This document shows positions 26,748-34,806 of a stretch of DNA of 64,000 nucleotides, in pieces. The stretch's first letter is position 1, and each line of letters starts with the position of its first letter. Under the pieces are notes generated by a model that saw only the letters and a program-made list of their open reading frames with translations, was not told where the DNA came from and did not search any database. Source of the stretch: Aggregicoccus sp. 17bor-14 (GTDB taxonomy: Bacteria > Myxococcota > Myxococcia > Myxococcales > Myxococcaceae); the NCBI RefSeq assembly GCF_009659535.1, contig NZ_VJZZ01000011.1, positions 186,001 through 250,000 of the forward strand. The letters run 5' to 3'. The translations under genes and the position numbers were made by a program.

Positions 26748-28232
26748 CTAGCTCCGCACCTTGGTGCCGCCCACGGTCATGTTGTCGATGCGCAGCGTGG
26801 GCAGCCCCACGCCCACCGGCACGCTCTGGCCGTCCTTGCCGCAGGTGCCGAGGCCCGGGTCCGGCATGGGATCGCACCCCACGCGGGAGACGTTCTTGAG
26901 CGCCTCGGGCCCCACGCCGATGAGGATGGCGTTCTTCACCGGGCGGCCCAGCTTGCCGTCCTGGATCTCGTAGGCCTCGCTCACCTCGAAGACGAAGTTG
27001 CCGTTGGTGATGTCCACCTGGCCGCCGCCGAAGTGCGCGCAGTACAGGCCGCGCTTCACCTCCTTGAGGATGTCCTCGGGGTGGTGGTCTCCGGGCGCGA
27101 GGTACGTGTTCGTCATGCGCGGCAGGGGCATGTGCTTGAAGGACTCGCGCCGCCCGCTGCCGGTGCTCTTCTGGCCCATCAGCTTCGCGTTGTGCTGATC
27201 GTAGAGGTAGCCCTTGAGCACGCCCTTCTCGATCAGCACCTTGCGCTCGCCGGGGCTGCCCTCGTCGTCCACGTTGATGGAGCCGCGGCTGTTGGCCACG
27301 GTGCCGTCGTCGATGACGGTGACCAGGTCGCTCGCGACCTTCTCGTTGAGCTTGCCGGCGAAGAGGCTGGTCTTCTTGCGGATGAAGTCCGCCTCGAGCC
27401 CGTGGCCCACCGCCTCGTGCAGGAGGATGCCGCTCCAGCCCGGGGCGAGCACCACCGTCTGCGGGCCCGCCTCGCACTCCACCGCGCCCAGCGTGGCGAT
27501 GGCCTGGCGCGCGGCCTCCTGCGCCACGCTCTCCGGGGTGAAGGTGTCGAAGTGGCTGAAGGCGACGCGGCCGCCGCCGCCGTAGAAGCCCGTGCGCCGC
27601 TCGCCCTTCTTGCCCTCGGCGACCACGTAGACGCTGAGGCGGCACAGGTCCTGGGTGTCCTCGCTGTAGTGGCCCAGCGTGTTGGCCACCGCGATGCGCT
27701 TGGTCTGGTCCACGTAGGAGGCGTTCACCTGGCGCACGCGCTTGTCGAAGGCGCGCGCCGCGAGGTCCGCGCGCACGATGAGGTCTGCCTTGCGCGCGAC
27801 CTCGATGTCCGCGAGCGAGGTGGGCACCTTGTAGAAGCTGGGCGCGGGCACCCGGCTCACCTTGAAGCCCTGCTCGCTCCCGCCACCCTGCGCGATGAAG
27901 GCCGCCGTCTGCGCGGCGCGCAAGAGCGCGGGCTCGTCCAGGTCGTCCGAGTAGGCGTAGCCCACCTTGGCGCCCGCGATGACGCGCACGCCCACGCCCT
28001 GCACCAGGCCCGTCTGGGCGCTCTTGATCAGCTGCTCGTCCAGCACCACCGCAGTGGTGGTGGCGCGCTCCACGTACACCTCGGCGAACTCGCCGCCGCG
28101 CGCCATGGCCACGCCGAGCAGCCGCTCCATCAGCGCGGGCGCGAGAAGGGGAGAGGCAGGGCGGTGGCGGGTGGCGAGCGGAGCGAGAGGCGGGGGCTGG
28201 GGCCGCTTGGCGGCGGCCGACGCGCGAGGCAT
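26748..28232 (-). CDS. tldD: TldD-family metalloprotease
   Basis: 494 residues. The zinc motif HEAVGHGLEAD (HExxxH, near 269) is intact, as is the C-terminal GxxxxxxPTLRIDNMTVGGT region. With the adjacent TldE-type protein it should form the TldD/TldE peptidase. The start at 28232 adds a Pro/Ala-rich leader of about 35 residues; a Met at MERLLGVAM further in would fit E. coli TldD length better, so the true start is uncertain. No obvious RiPP precursor or YcaO-type gene lies nearby. Confidence 0.92.
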   Translation of the reverse strand: MPRASAAAKRPQPPPLAPLATRHRPASPLLAPALMERLLGVAMARGGEFAEVYVERATTTAVVLDEQLIKSAQTGLVQGVGVRVIAGAKVGYAYSDDLDEPALLRAAQTAAFIAQGGGSEQGFKVSRVPAPSFYKVPTSLADIEVARKADLIVRADLAARAFDKRVRQVNASYVDQTKRIAVANTLGHYSEDTQDLCRLSVYVVAEGKKGERRTGFYGGGGRVAFSHFDTFTPESVAQEAARQAIATLGAVECEAGPQTVVLAPGWSGILLHEAVGHGLEADFIRKKTSLFAGKLNEKVASDLVTVIDDGTVANSRGSINVDDEGSPGERKVLIEKGVLKGYLYDQHNAKLMGQKSTGSGRRESFKHMPLPRMTNTYLAPGDHHPEDILKEVKRGLYCAHFGGGQVDITNGNFVFEVSEAYEIQDGKLGRPVKNAILIGVGPEALKNVSRVGCDPMPDPGLGTCGKDGQSVPVGVGLPTLRIDNMTVGGTKVRS

Positions 28233-28376
28233 GCAGGGACTCCTGGGCAAGGGGCAGGAAGGCGAACGGGGGACGGTAACGAGCACCCCGGGGTCGGGCA
28301 ACGGCCAAGGCGCGAGGGGTGTTCCTCGGCGGCACGCCCGCAGCGCTCTCCTGGAGGGCAGAGGGGCGGGCGCCCC

Positions 28377-28871
28377 TCAGCTGTGGCTCGCCCACACGTA
28401 GACGGTGTGGCTCGCATCGTCCACGAGCACCCTGCCGCCGTCGGCCTGCGCGTCCTGCGCCACCTCGAAGAGGCGGCCCGCCTGTACGCCGCGAGGGTCG
28501 AAGGCGCTCCCGCCGGGCGGCAGCTGCAGCAGGCGCGGCGTGCAGCGCCCGCTGCCTGCGTCCACGAAGACGGCCGCGGTGTCGGGCGGGAGCTCGACAG
28601 GCAGCGTCTGGCTGGCCGGGTCGCACAGGCGCTGCGGCCGCACCGCTGCGAGCCCCGGCGAGGCTGCAAGGAAGGTCTCGATGGCGTCGGAAGAGGCCTC
28701 GAAGCGCACCCAGCCGCTGCGGCTGAAGAGGTTGCCAAGGGTGCGCACCTGCACCTCCTGCGCTCCGGCGGGCAGGGGAGCGAGGCGCGCGAGCGCGAGC
28801 ACCTCGGGCGTCGGAGGCGGGGAGGCACAGGCGCAGAGCAGGCACACGGCAATGATGGGGCAGGAGCGCAT
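28377..28871 (-). CDS. hypothetical lipoprotein
   Basis: 164 residues. The N-terminus MRSCPIIAVCLLCACAS has a plausible lipobox (L-C-A-C, Cys15). The remainder is a soluble domain with two Cys around the middle (RLCDPA and SGRCTPRL) that may form a disulphide, and an end rich in beta-type residues (GRVLVDDASHTVYVW). I do not recognise a family. It is divergent from the TPR/cNMP protein gene with 99 bases between starts. Confidence 0.75.
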   Translation of the reverse strand: MRSCPIIAVCLLCACASPPPTPEVLALARLAPLPAGAQEVQVRTLGNLFSRSGWVRFEASSDAIETFLAASPGLAAVRPQRLCDPASQTLPVELPPDTAAVFVDAGSGRCTPRLLQLPPGGSAFDPRGVQAGRLFEVAQDAQADGGRVLVDDASHTVYVWASHS

Positions 28872-28970
28872 GGGGCTTGCGCTTGCAGAGGGCGTGCCGG
28901 CCGCTTGCGGGCGCAGGAGTCCCGGAGGCGTGTGCGAGGATGCGGCGGCACGCCGGTCGAGGGGAGCGAG

Positions 28971-30311
28971 ATGAGCGAGTCGTCACTGCGGGAGCTGGGG
29001 CTGGACCTCATGGCGGAGCGGCAATTCGAGCGCGCGCTCGCCGTGTTCGCGGAAGGGGTGCGCCGCAGTCCCGCGGACCACCGCGCGCGCATGCTCGCGG
29101 CGCGCTGTCTCGTGGAGTTGGGCGAGCGCGAGCGCGCCGTCACCACGCTGCACGCCTGCGCGGAAGGGCTGCTGCGCCGCGACTACCTGCTGTCCGCCAT
29201 CGCCGCGTGCAAGCTCGCGCTCGAGCTCAGCCCCACCGAGCGGCGCCTGCGCGACACGCTGGTGCGCGTGCACGCGCGCGCCGCCCGCGCGACGTCCGGA
29301 AGGGCCCAGGTCCCGCCGCCCCTGCCGCCGGACGCCCTCTACGACGGCCGGGTGGACACGGACCTGATGGGGCTCGCGGGCGAGCAGCTGGTCTCGCGCG
29401 CCATCGAGGTGCTCGCCGCGCCCGACCCCGGGGGCGCGGCGGACGCGGACGCGCGCCCGCCGCTGCCGCTCTTCGCGGACCTGGAGCGCGAGGCCTTCCT
29501 CGACCTGGTGGGGCGCATGGGCTACCGCAGCGCGGAGGAGGGCGAGGCGGTGAGCCGCGAGGGCGAGCGCGGCGACACGCTCTACGTGCTGGTGGCCGGC
29601 AAGGCGGAGGTCGCGCGCCGCAGCGAGGGCAGCGCGCGCACCCTGGGCTTTCTCGGCGGCGGCTCCATCTTCGGCGAGCTCGCGCTGCTCACCGGCGCGC
29701 CGCCCACGGCCACCGTCACCGCCGTGGCCCCCTCGGAGCTGTTCGAGATCCGCCGCGAGCACCTCAACGCCGTGGCCAAGAGCCACCCCTCGGTGCCGCA
29801 GGTGCTCGCGGACTTCGCCCAGCAGCGCATGGCCCGCAACCTCACCGCGACGAGCCCCCTGTTCCAGGGGCTGCCGGAGAGCGAGCGCGCGGCGCTGCTG
29901 CAGCGCTTCAGCTTCCGCGCGCTGCAGCCGCAGGAGCACGCGCTCACCGAGGGCGAGCACTCCCCCGGCCTCTTCCTCGTGCTCGCCGGGGAGCTGGTGG
30001 TGCAGAAGGAGGACCCGGCCGGCGGCCACGTGAGCCTGGGCATCCTGCGCGAGGGGGACGTGGCGGGGGAGATCTCCCTGCTCACCGGCCTGCGCGCCAC
30101 CGCCACCGTGGTCTCCACGCGCAAGACGGCCGCCGCCTTCCTCGAGCGCCGCTCCTTCGACGACCTGGTGCAGCGCTACCCGCACACCCGCAGCTACCTC
30201 GAGCAGCTGAGCACCCGGCGCCTGAAGCAGATCGGCGAGGCGCTGCGGCCCGCGGAGATCATCGACGCGGACGAGCTGGTGGTGGACGCCGAGCGGGAGC
30301 TGCGCCCGTGA
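28971..30311 (+). CDS. TPR protein with two cyclic-nucleotide-binding-type domains
   Basis: 446 residues. TPR-like helices occupy 1-95, then two cNMP-binding folds (about 166-285 and 295-415). Their phosphate-binding cassettes read FGELALLTGAPPTATV and AGEISLLTGLRATATV. CRP-type cassettes have Arg after GTP (GELALIYGTPRAATV); here that position is Pro in domain 1 and Ala in domain 2 (an Arg is one place earlier), so cAMP binding is doubtful. There is no HTH or kinase domain, so it is not a CRP-type regulator. ATG at 28971 has GGGGAGCGAG upstream. Its stop overlaps the next start (GTGA). Confidence 0.88.
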   Translation: MSESSLRELGLDLMAERQFERALAVFAEGVRRSPADHRARMLAARCLVELGERERAVTTLHACAEGLLRRDYLLSAIAACKLALELSPTERRLRDTLVRVHARAARATSGRAQVPPPLPPDALYDGRVDTDLMGLAGEQLVSRAIEVLAAPDPGGAADADARPPLPLFADLEREAFLDLVGRMGYRSAEEGEAVSREGERGDTLYVLVAGKAEVARRSEGSARTLGFLGGGSIFGELALLTGAPPTATVTAVAPSELFEIRREHLNAVAKSHPSVPQVLADFAQQRMARNLTATSPLFQGLPESERAALLQRFSFRALQPQEHALTEGEHSPGLFLVLAGELVVQKEDPAGGHVSLGILREGDVAGEISLLTGLRATATVVSTRKTAAAFLERRSFDDLVQRYPHTRSYLEQLSTRRLKQIGEALRPAEIIDADELVVDAERELRP

Positions 30312-30799
30312 CGCTGCCCGCGGGCAGGGTGCTGGGGGTGGTGCTCGCGCTGGCCGCGGCGGGGCTGGTGCTCGCGCTGTGGCCCTCGAAGGAGCCCGGG
30401 GTGCCCGAGGCCATCGAGCGGCGCGTGCGCGAGCTCGCGCACGCGGCCGAGGAGCACGACCTGGGCGAGCTCAACGACGGCGTCTCCGAGCGCTTCCACT
30501 CGCGCGAGGGCTGGGGCAAGGACGAGGTGCGCCGCGTCTTCGCCGCCCAGGTGCTGCGCGCCGAGTGGCTGCGCGTCTTCGTCGCGGACCTGCACGCCGA
30601 GGAGGCCTCGCCCACCCGGGGCACCTTCCGCGCGAAGCTGCTCTTCGCGCGCTCGGAGGCGAAGTCCCTGGAGGGGCTCTCGCGCGACGCCGTGACGAGC
30701 GCCTACCTCATCGAGGGCACCTTCGAGCGCGAGCAGGACGGCACCTGGCGGGTGGTGGAGGCGCGCCACCGGGCGCTGGGGGCGAGCGAGCTCTTCTAG
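30308..30799 (+). CDS. membrane-anchored NTF2-like hypothetical protein
   Basis: 163 residues from a GTG start overlapping the previous stop, so it is coupled to the TPR/cNMP gene. One N-terminal membrane segment (GVVLALAAAGLVLALWP) precedes a small alpha+beta domain: an amphipathic helix with EEHDLGELNDGVSERF, then a C-terminal strand pair TSAYLIEGTFEREQDGTWRVVEARH. This pattern is like the NTF2/SnoaL-type periplasmic proteins. It converges on the TPR protein with 7 bases between stops. Confidence 0.75.
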   Translation: MTLPAGRVLGVVLALAAAGLVLALWPSKEPGVPEAIERRVRELAHAAEEHDLGELNDGVSERFHSREGWGKDEVRRVFAAQVLRAEWLRVFVADLHAEEASPTRGTFRAKLLFARSEAKSLEGLSRDAVTSAYLIEGTFEREQDGTWRVVEARHRALGASELF

Positions 30800-30806
30800 T
30801 GCTCCC

Positions 30807-32435
30807 TCAGTGCTCGGTGACGACCGCCTGGGCCTCGTTGAGCCACAGGCGCGAGAGGCGCGACTTGCCCGCGCCCAGCAGCCGCCGGTTCACCGCCTTC
30901 ACGTACCCGTGCAGCTGCGGCTGCACCGCGCCGCTGCGCCCCATGCGCGCGAGCGCGTAGAAGGCGTGCTGGCAGCCGGCCGAGAAGTCCCCTTGCGCGA
31001 AGAGCAGCTCGCTCATCGCCCGGTACGCCTCGGCGAGCGTGCCGGTGCCGTCCTCCGGGGCGAGCGGAGAGAGCAGGGCGCGCGCCGGCTCGTACTGCTG
31101 GCGCTGCACGAGCAGGGCCCCCTTGGCCACCTGCGCGCGCGCGTGCAGCACGCCGCGCGCGGCGATGGCGTGGTCGAAGGCGCTCAGCGCCTGGTCGCTC
31201 TGGCCCAGCGCGCTCAAGAGCTCCCCGCGCGCGAGCCAGTAGCGGTCGTCCGCGTCCAGCGCGGGGGCGCCGCTCTCCCCGCCCAGCCGCACGCCGCGCT
31301 GCGAGGCCTCGTAGGTGTCCAGCAGCGCGAGCGCCCCGGTGGCGTCGCCCGCGTCCTGCAGCAGGCGCGCCCCCTCGAGCACCAGGCGCGGAGCGCCGCC
31401 GCGCCGGGCGATCGCCGCCTCGTACGCGGCGCGGGCGCCGGAGTCTCCCTTCACCGCGAGCGCGCGGGCGCGGGCAGCGAGCGCCCAGGGCTCGTTGGGC
31501 ACCAGCGCGAGCGCGGCCGTCACGTCCGCGAGCGCGGCGTCGGCGCGCCGCTGGTAGAGCGCGAGCTCGGCGCGGATGGCGAGCGCGCGCGCCCGCATCC
31601 CCGGGGTGAGCTCGCTGCGAGGCTCCAGCAGCGTGGCCACCGCGCGGCGCGCCTCGGGGAGGCGCTCGCGGCGCAGCACCTGGGTGAGCAGGCTGCCCGT
31701 GCGGGCCCCCAGGTGCTGGGGGCTCGCCGTCAGCGCGCGGGCGAAGGCGTCCGCCGCCTGGGCGTAGCGCCCGTCGTCCAGGAGCGTCTCGCCGTAGGCC
31801 ACGGCGTAGCGCGGGTCCTGCCAGCCGGCCTCGGCGGCGCGCGCGAGCGCCTGGCGCGCCTCGTCCATGCGCCCCAGGGCCTGCAGCGTCGCCCCGCGCG
31901 CCAGCAGCAGCTTGGGGCTGCTGGACTGGGTGCGCTCCAGCTCGGTGAGGAAGGCGTCCGCCTCGTGCACCCGGCCCGCGTCCAGCATCAGCAGCACCTC
32001 GGCGGCGTAGCGCTCGCCGTTGTGCGACTCCAGCGCCCGGGCCCGCGCGAGCGCCCCCTCCGCGCGCACCCGCGTGTCAGGTTGTCTGTGGACGGTCCAG
32101 AGCTCGGTCAAAATGTCCGCCGCGAGCGCGTGGGCCACCGGCACGTCCGGGTCCTGGGCGCGCAGCCGCTCCAGCTCGCCCAGCGCCGCGTTGAGGTCCT
32201 GCGGGTTGCCCCGGAGCGCCAGGTCGCGGGCGGCCAGCACGTGGGTCTCGACGAGGCGCCGGTGCACCGCGTGCTGCACCACGGCGTACACCGCGCCCCC
32301 CAGGAGCAGGGCGGCGAGTGCCACCTGAACCAGGGCGTGCGGCAGTGTCTCGCGCCGCACCCAGTCCCGCGCCCGCTCCGCCGCCGCCGCCCGAACCCCC
32401 GCCAGCCCCACCCGCATCCCGTCCGAACCCGCCAT
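30807..32435 (-). CDS. membrane-anchored TPR-repeat protein
   Basis: 542 residues from the ATG at 32435 (19 more if the upstream ATG at 32492 is used). One membrane helix near 38-58 (ALVQVALAALLLGGAVYAVV) is followed by about 11-13 TPR-like helical pairs running to the end, with typical motifs such as YAQAADAFARALTASPQHLGA and ADAALADVTAALALVPNEP. The repeats should face the periplasm or cytoplasm as a protein-docking scaffold. Partner unknown. Confidence 0.85.
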   Translation of the reverse strand: MAGSDGMRVGLAGVRAAAAERARDWVRRETLPHALVQVALAALLLGGAVYAVVQHAVHRRLVETHVLAARDLALRGNPQDLNAALGELERLRAQDPDVPVAHALAADILTELWTVHRQPDTRVRAEGALARARALESHNGERYAAEVLLMLDAGRVHEADAFLTELERTQSSSPKLLLARGATLQALGRMDEARQALARAAEAGWQDPRYAVAYGETLLDDGRYAQAADAFARALTASPQHLGARTGSLLTQVLRRERLPEARRAVATLLEPRSELTPGMRARALAIRAELALYQRRADAALADVTAALALVPNEPWALAARARALAVKGDSGARAAYEAAIARRGGAPRLVLEGARLLQDAGDATGALALLDTYEASQRGVRLGGESGAPALDADDRYWLARGELLSALGQSDQALSAFDHAIAARGVLHARAQVAKGALLVQRQQYEPARALLSPLAPEDGTGTLAEAYRAMSELLFAQGDFSAGCQHAFYALARMGRSGAVQPQLHGYVKAVNRRLLGAGKSRLSRLWLNEAQAVVTEH

Positions 32436-32588
32436 CTGAACCCCCGACCCGAACGACGCCCCCAGCGAACGACCCCCGCGCGCGTGCCGCACGCCGGCCC
32501 TGGCCCCGGACGTGGCACTGTCCTAGGACTGGAGATGGTGTACCGGAAAGCAGGCCCGGGTCCCACCCGGCGCAGGTAGGAGAGGAAC

Positions 32589-33713
32589 GTGGCGCTCTAT
32601 ACACATTTGGAGCCCCAAGTATTCGAGCGAATCGCAGAGGCGTTCGACCTGGGGGCAGTGCTGCGCGTGGAGGGCATTGCCCAGGGCTCCATCAATACCA
32701 ACCACCGGCTGGACACCGCCACGGGCCGCTGGTTCGTACGCCACACCACGCAGCGCTCCGCGCAGGACCTGCGCTACGAGGCGGCGCTGCTCGCGCACCT
32801 CGCGGCAGGGCACTTCCCCGGCCCCACGCTGCGGCCCACCCGCGAGGGCGCCCCCTTCCTGGAGCTGACGGGTGACCGGACGCCGGCGCTGCCCCAGGCC
32901 CTGCTGGAAGTGCTTCCCGCGGGCGCCTCGGCGGTCGCCCTGCCCGGGGGCATGCCCCGGGCGGTGGTCGACGCGCGGGCCTCCGGCGCCGTGGCCCCGG
33001 GCGCGCTAGGAGGCGGAACGGCCGACGGCGGGCGGGTGAGCGTGTTCGCCTGGCTGCCCGGGGAGGAGCGCACGCGCGCGCAGCTCACCCCCGAGCACCT
33101 GGAGCGCCTGGGCGCGGAGCTGGGCAAGCTGCACCGGCTCACGCAGTCCTTCGGCCCCTCGCGCGAGAACCCCTACGGCCCGGCGCAGGTGACGGCGTGG
33201 CTGCGGCAGCTCAACGGCCAGCGCGACCTGGAGCTGCGCGCGCTCGCGCCGGAGCTGGCCCGGGCGCTCGCGCGCGCCGAGGCGCTGGAGCAGCCGCTCG
33301 CCCCGCGCGGCGCCATCCACGCGGACCTGTTCCTGGACAACGTGAAGTGGCTGGGCGACCGGGTGGGGGCCTTCTTCGACTTCGAGATGGCCTGCCACGA
33401 CGCCTACGGGCTGGACCTGGCCATCACCCTCAACGCCTGGTGCTTCGAGGAGACCTACCGGCCCGAGCTCGCGCAGGCGCTGGTGCGCGGCTACGGCTGG
33501 GAGCGCGCGCTCGCGCCCGAGGAGCGCGAGGGGCTCTTCGCCCACGCGCTCTTCGGTGCGGTGCGCTTCACCGTGAGCCGCATCCGCGACTACCACCTGC
33601 CGGGGCTGCCGCCGGAGCGGCTCGCGCCCAAGAGCTTCCGCACCTATCTCGCCCGCGTGCGCGCGCTCGAGGCGATGGGCCCCGCGGGCTTCGCGGCGCT
33701 CTGCGCCCTCTAG
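32589..33713 (+). CDS. thrB: homoserine kinase, type II (APH-fold)
   Basis: 374 residues with the aminoglycoside-phosphotransferase fold of ThrB type II: the nucleotide-loop region GIAQGSINTNHRL, the catalytic segment GAIHADLFLDNV, and DFEMACHDAYGLDLAITLNAWCFE, which closely follows ThrB2. It phosphorylates homoserine in threonine biosynthesis. About 50 residues rich in Ala/Gly are inserted before VSVFAWLPGEE, longer than in typical ThrB2. The GTG start at 32589 has AGGAGAGGAAC upstream. Other APH-fold kinases are possible but the C-lobe motif is specific. Confidence 0.82.
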   Translation: MALYTHLEPQVFERIAEAFDLGAVLRVEGIAQGSINTNHRLDTATGRWFVRHTTQRSAQDLRYEAALLAHLAAGHFPGPTLRPTREGAPFLELTGDRTPALPQALLEVLPAGASAVALPGGMPRAVVDARASGAVAPGALGGGTADGGRVSVFAWLPGEERTRAQLTPEHLERLGAELGKLHRLTQSFGPSRENPYGPAQVTAWLRQLNGQRDLELRALAPELARALARAEALEQPLAPRGAIHADLFLDNVKWLGDRVGAFFDFEMACHDAYGLDLAITLNAWCFEETYRPELAQALVRGYGWERALAPEEREGLFAHALFGAVRFTVSRIRDYHLPGLPPERLAPKSFRTYLARVRALEAMGPAGFAALCAL

Positions 33714-34180
33714 ATGCCGGAGAGGATCTTCCAGCCGTTGCCGGTGCGGTTGAACACCATCACCTCGAGCTCCGAGTCCTGCTGGGGCTTGTTGTTGAGG
33801 TGGGGCATCCGGTAGCGCGCGTTCCAGAGGTAGACGGCCTGGGCCTTGGCCCCCTCCACGTCGATGCGCTTCACCGTGAACTCGAGGTGCACGTCGTCGA
33901 ACTTCTTCAGGCGCGCGGGCAGCTCGCGCATGAGGGAGTCGTAGGTGAGGTCGTCCCCGGGGTCCTCGGTGCCGGCGTTGTCGCGGAAGTTGGGGTCCAC
34001 CATCGCCTGGATGGCGGCCGCATCGCGCGCCTCGAGGGCGCGCCGGTAGTTCTCCATCACGCCGAGGATGGCGCGCGTCTCGTCGGTGTCGCGGATCTCC
34101 GTGCCGGGGATGCGCCGCGGGGCGCAGGCGGCGAGCGGGAGCAGCAGCAGCGTGCAGGCGAGGAGGGGACGCAGGGTCAT
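33710..34180 (-). CDS. lipoprotein with NTF2-like domain
   Basis: 156 residues. Signal peptide and lipobox LAAC (Cys19) precede an NTF2/SnoaL-like fold: ILGVMENYRRALEARDAAAIQAMVDPNF is the typical first helix pair, and the end ELEVMVFNRTGNGWKILSGI the final strands. Its last four bases overlap the thrB stop on the other strand. Ligand unknown; such proteins in Myxococcota are usually annotated only as hypothetical lipoproteins. Confidence 0.82.
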   Translation of the reverse strand: MTLRPLLACTLLLLPLAACAPRRIPGTEIRDTDETRAILGVMENYRRALEARDAAAIQAMVDPNFRDNAGTEDPGDDLTYDSLMRELPARLKKFDDVHLEFTVKRIDVEGAKAQAVYLWNARYRMPHLNNKPQQDSELEVMVFNRTGNGWKILSGI

Positions 34181-34241
34181 GTCGGGTCTCGGGGGGGATC
34201 AGGAGTCAAAAGCTTCTGGCCTCGCCATGCAAGAGCCGGGC

Positions 34242-34769
34242 TCAGCCCTTGCGGACGACCTCGGCAATGAAGCGGTTGAGCACCGGGAGCTCGCCGTCGA
34301 GGATCTTCATGCCCTCGCTCTTGATCACCTGCTCGCCGATCATGGCCAGCGGCTTCATCAGGAAGGGGAGCTTGAGCGAGATCTCGCCGTCCATGGTGCG
34401 CTCGGTCTGGCCGCCGCCCGCGTCGCGCAGGCGCAGCACGCCGGTGTTCACCACCATGCGGCTGATGGCGCCCGAGGTGGGCACGTTCTGGAAGGTGAGC
34501 TCCTTGCGCTTCTTGTCGTAGGTGGAGCTCTCCACGAACGCGAAGTACTCCGGCGGCACGGTCTTGGGGCCGATGGAGGCGATGACCGGCTTGGGGCGGT
34601 AGCGCACCTTGCGCAGCACCTTGTCGCCCTCCTCGCGCCGCTCCAGCGGCTGCACCTCGAGCAGGACGCCGTGGTGCTTGAGGAGGAAGTCGAAGTAGCG
34701 GGGATCGAGCAGTGCCCGCTCCACCTCGTCCACCGTGCCCTGGATGCGCTGCCTGGCTTCGAACTTCAT
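34242..34769 (-). CDS. DUF2505-family protein
   Basis: 175 residues with the SRPBCC-like pattern of DUF2505: MKFEARQRIQGTVDEVERAL, DPRYFDFLLKHHGVLLEVQ, then VRYRPKPV and a C-terminal helix DGELPVLNRFIAEVVRKG. Members are thought to bind hydrophobic ligands, but no function is proven. No signal peptide. The ATG at 34769 is used because the upstream frame extension is unstructured. Confidence 0.85.
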   Translation of the reverse strand: MKFEARQRIQGTVDEVERALLDPRYFDFLLKHHGVLLEVQPLERREEGDKVLRKVRYRPKPVIASIGPKTVPPEYFAFVESSTYDKKRKELTFQNVPTSGAISRMVVNTGVLRLRDAGGGQTERTMDGEISLKLPFLMKPLAMIGEQVIKSEGMKILDGELPVLNRFIAEVVRKG

Positions 34770-34806
34770 CGCGTGGGGCCTCCTGCTTGCGTGAGGGCCA
34801 CTGGCC

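Noticed and set aside
28233-28376. promoter TTGCCC-N17-TACCGT upstream of tldD
   Set aside because: The -10 match is poor, and G/C-rich gaps yield many such hits; not supported enough to list.
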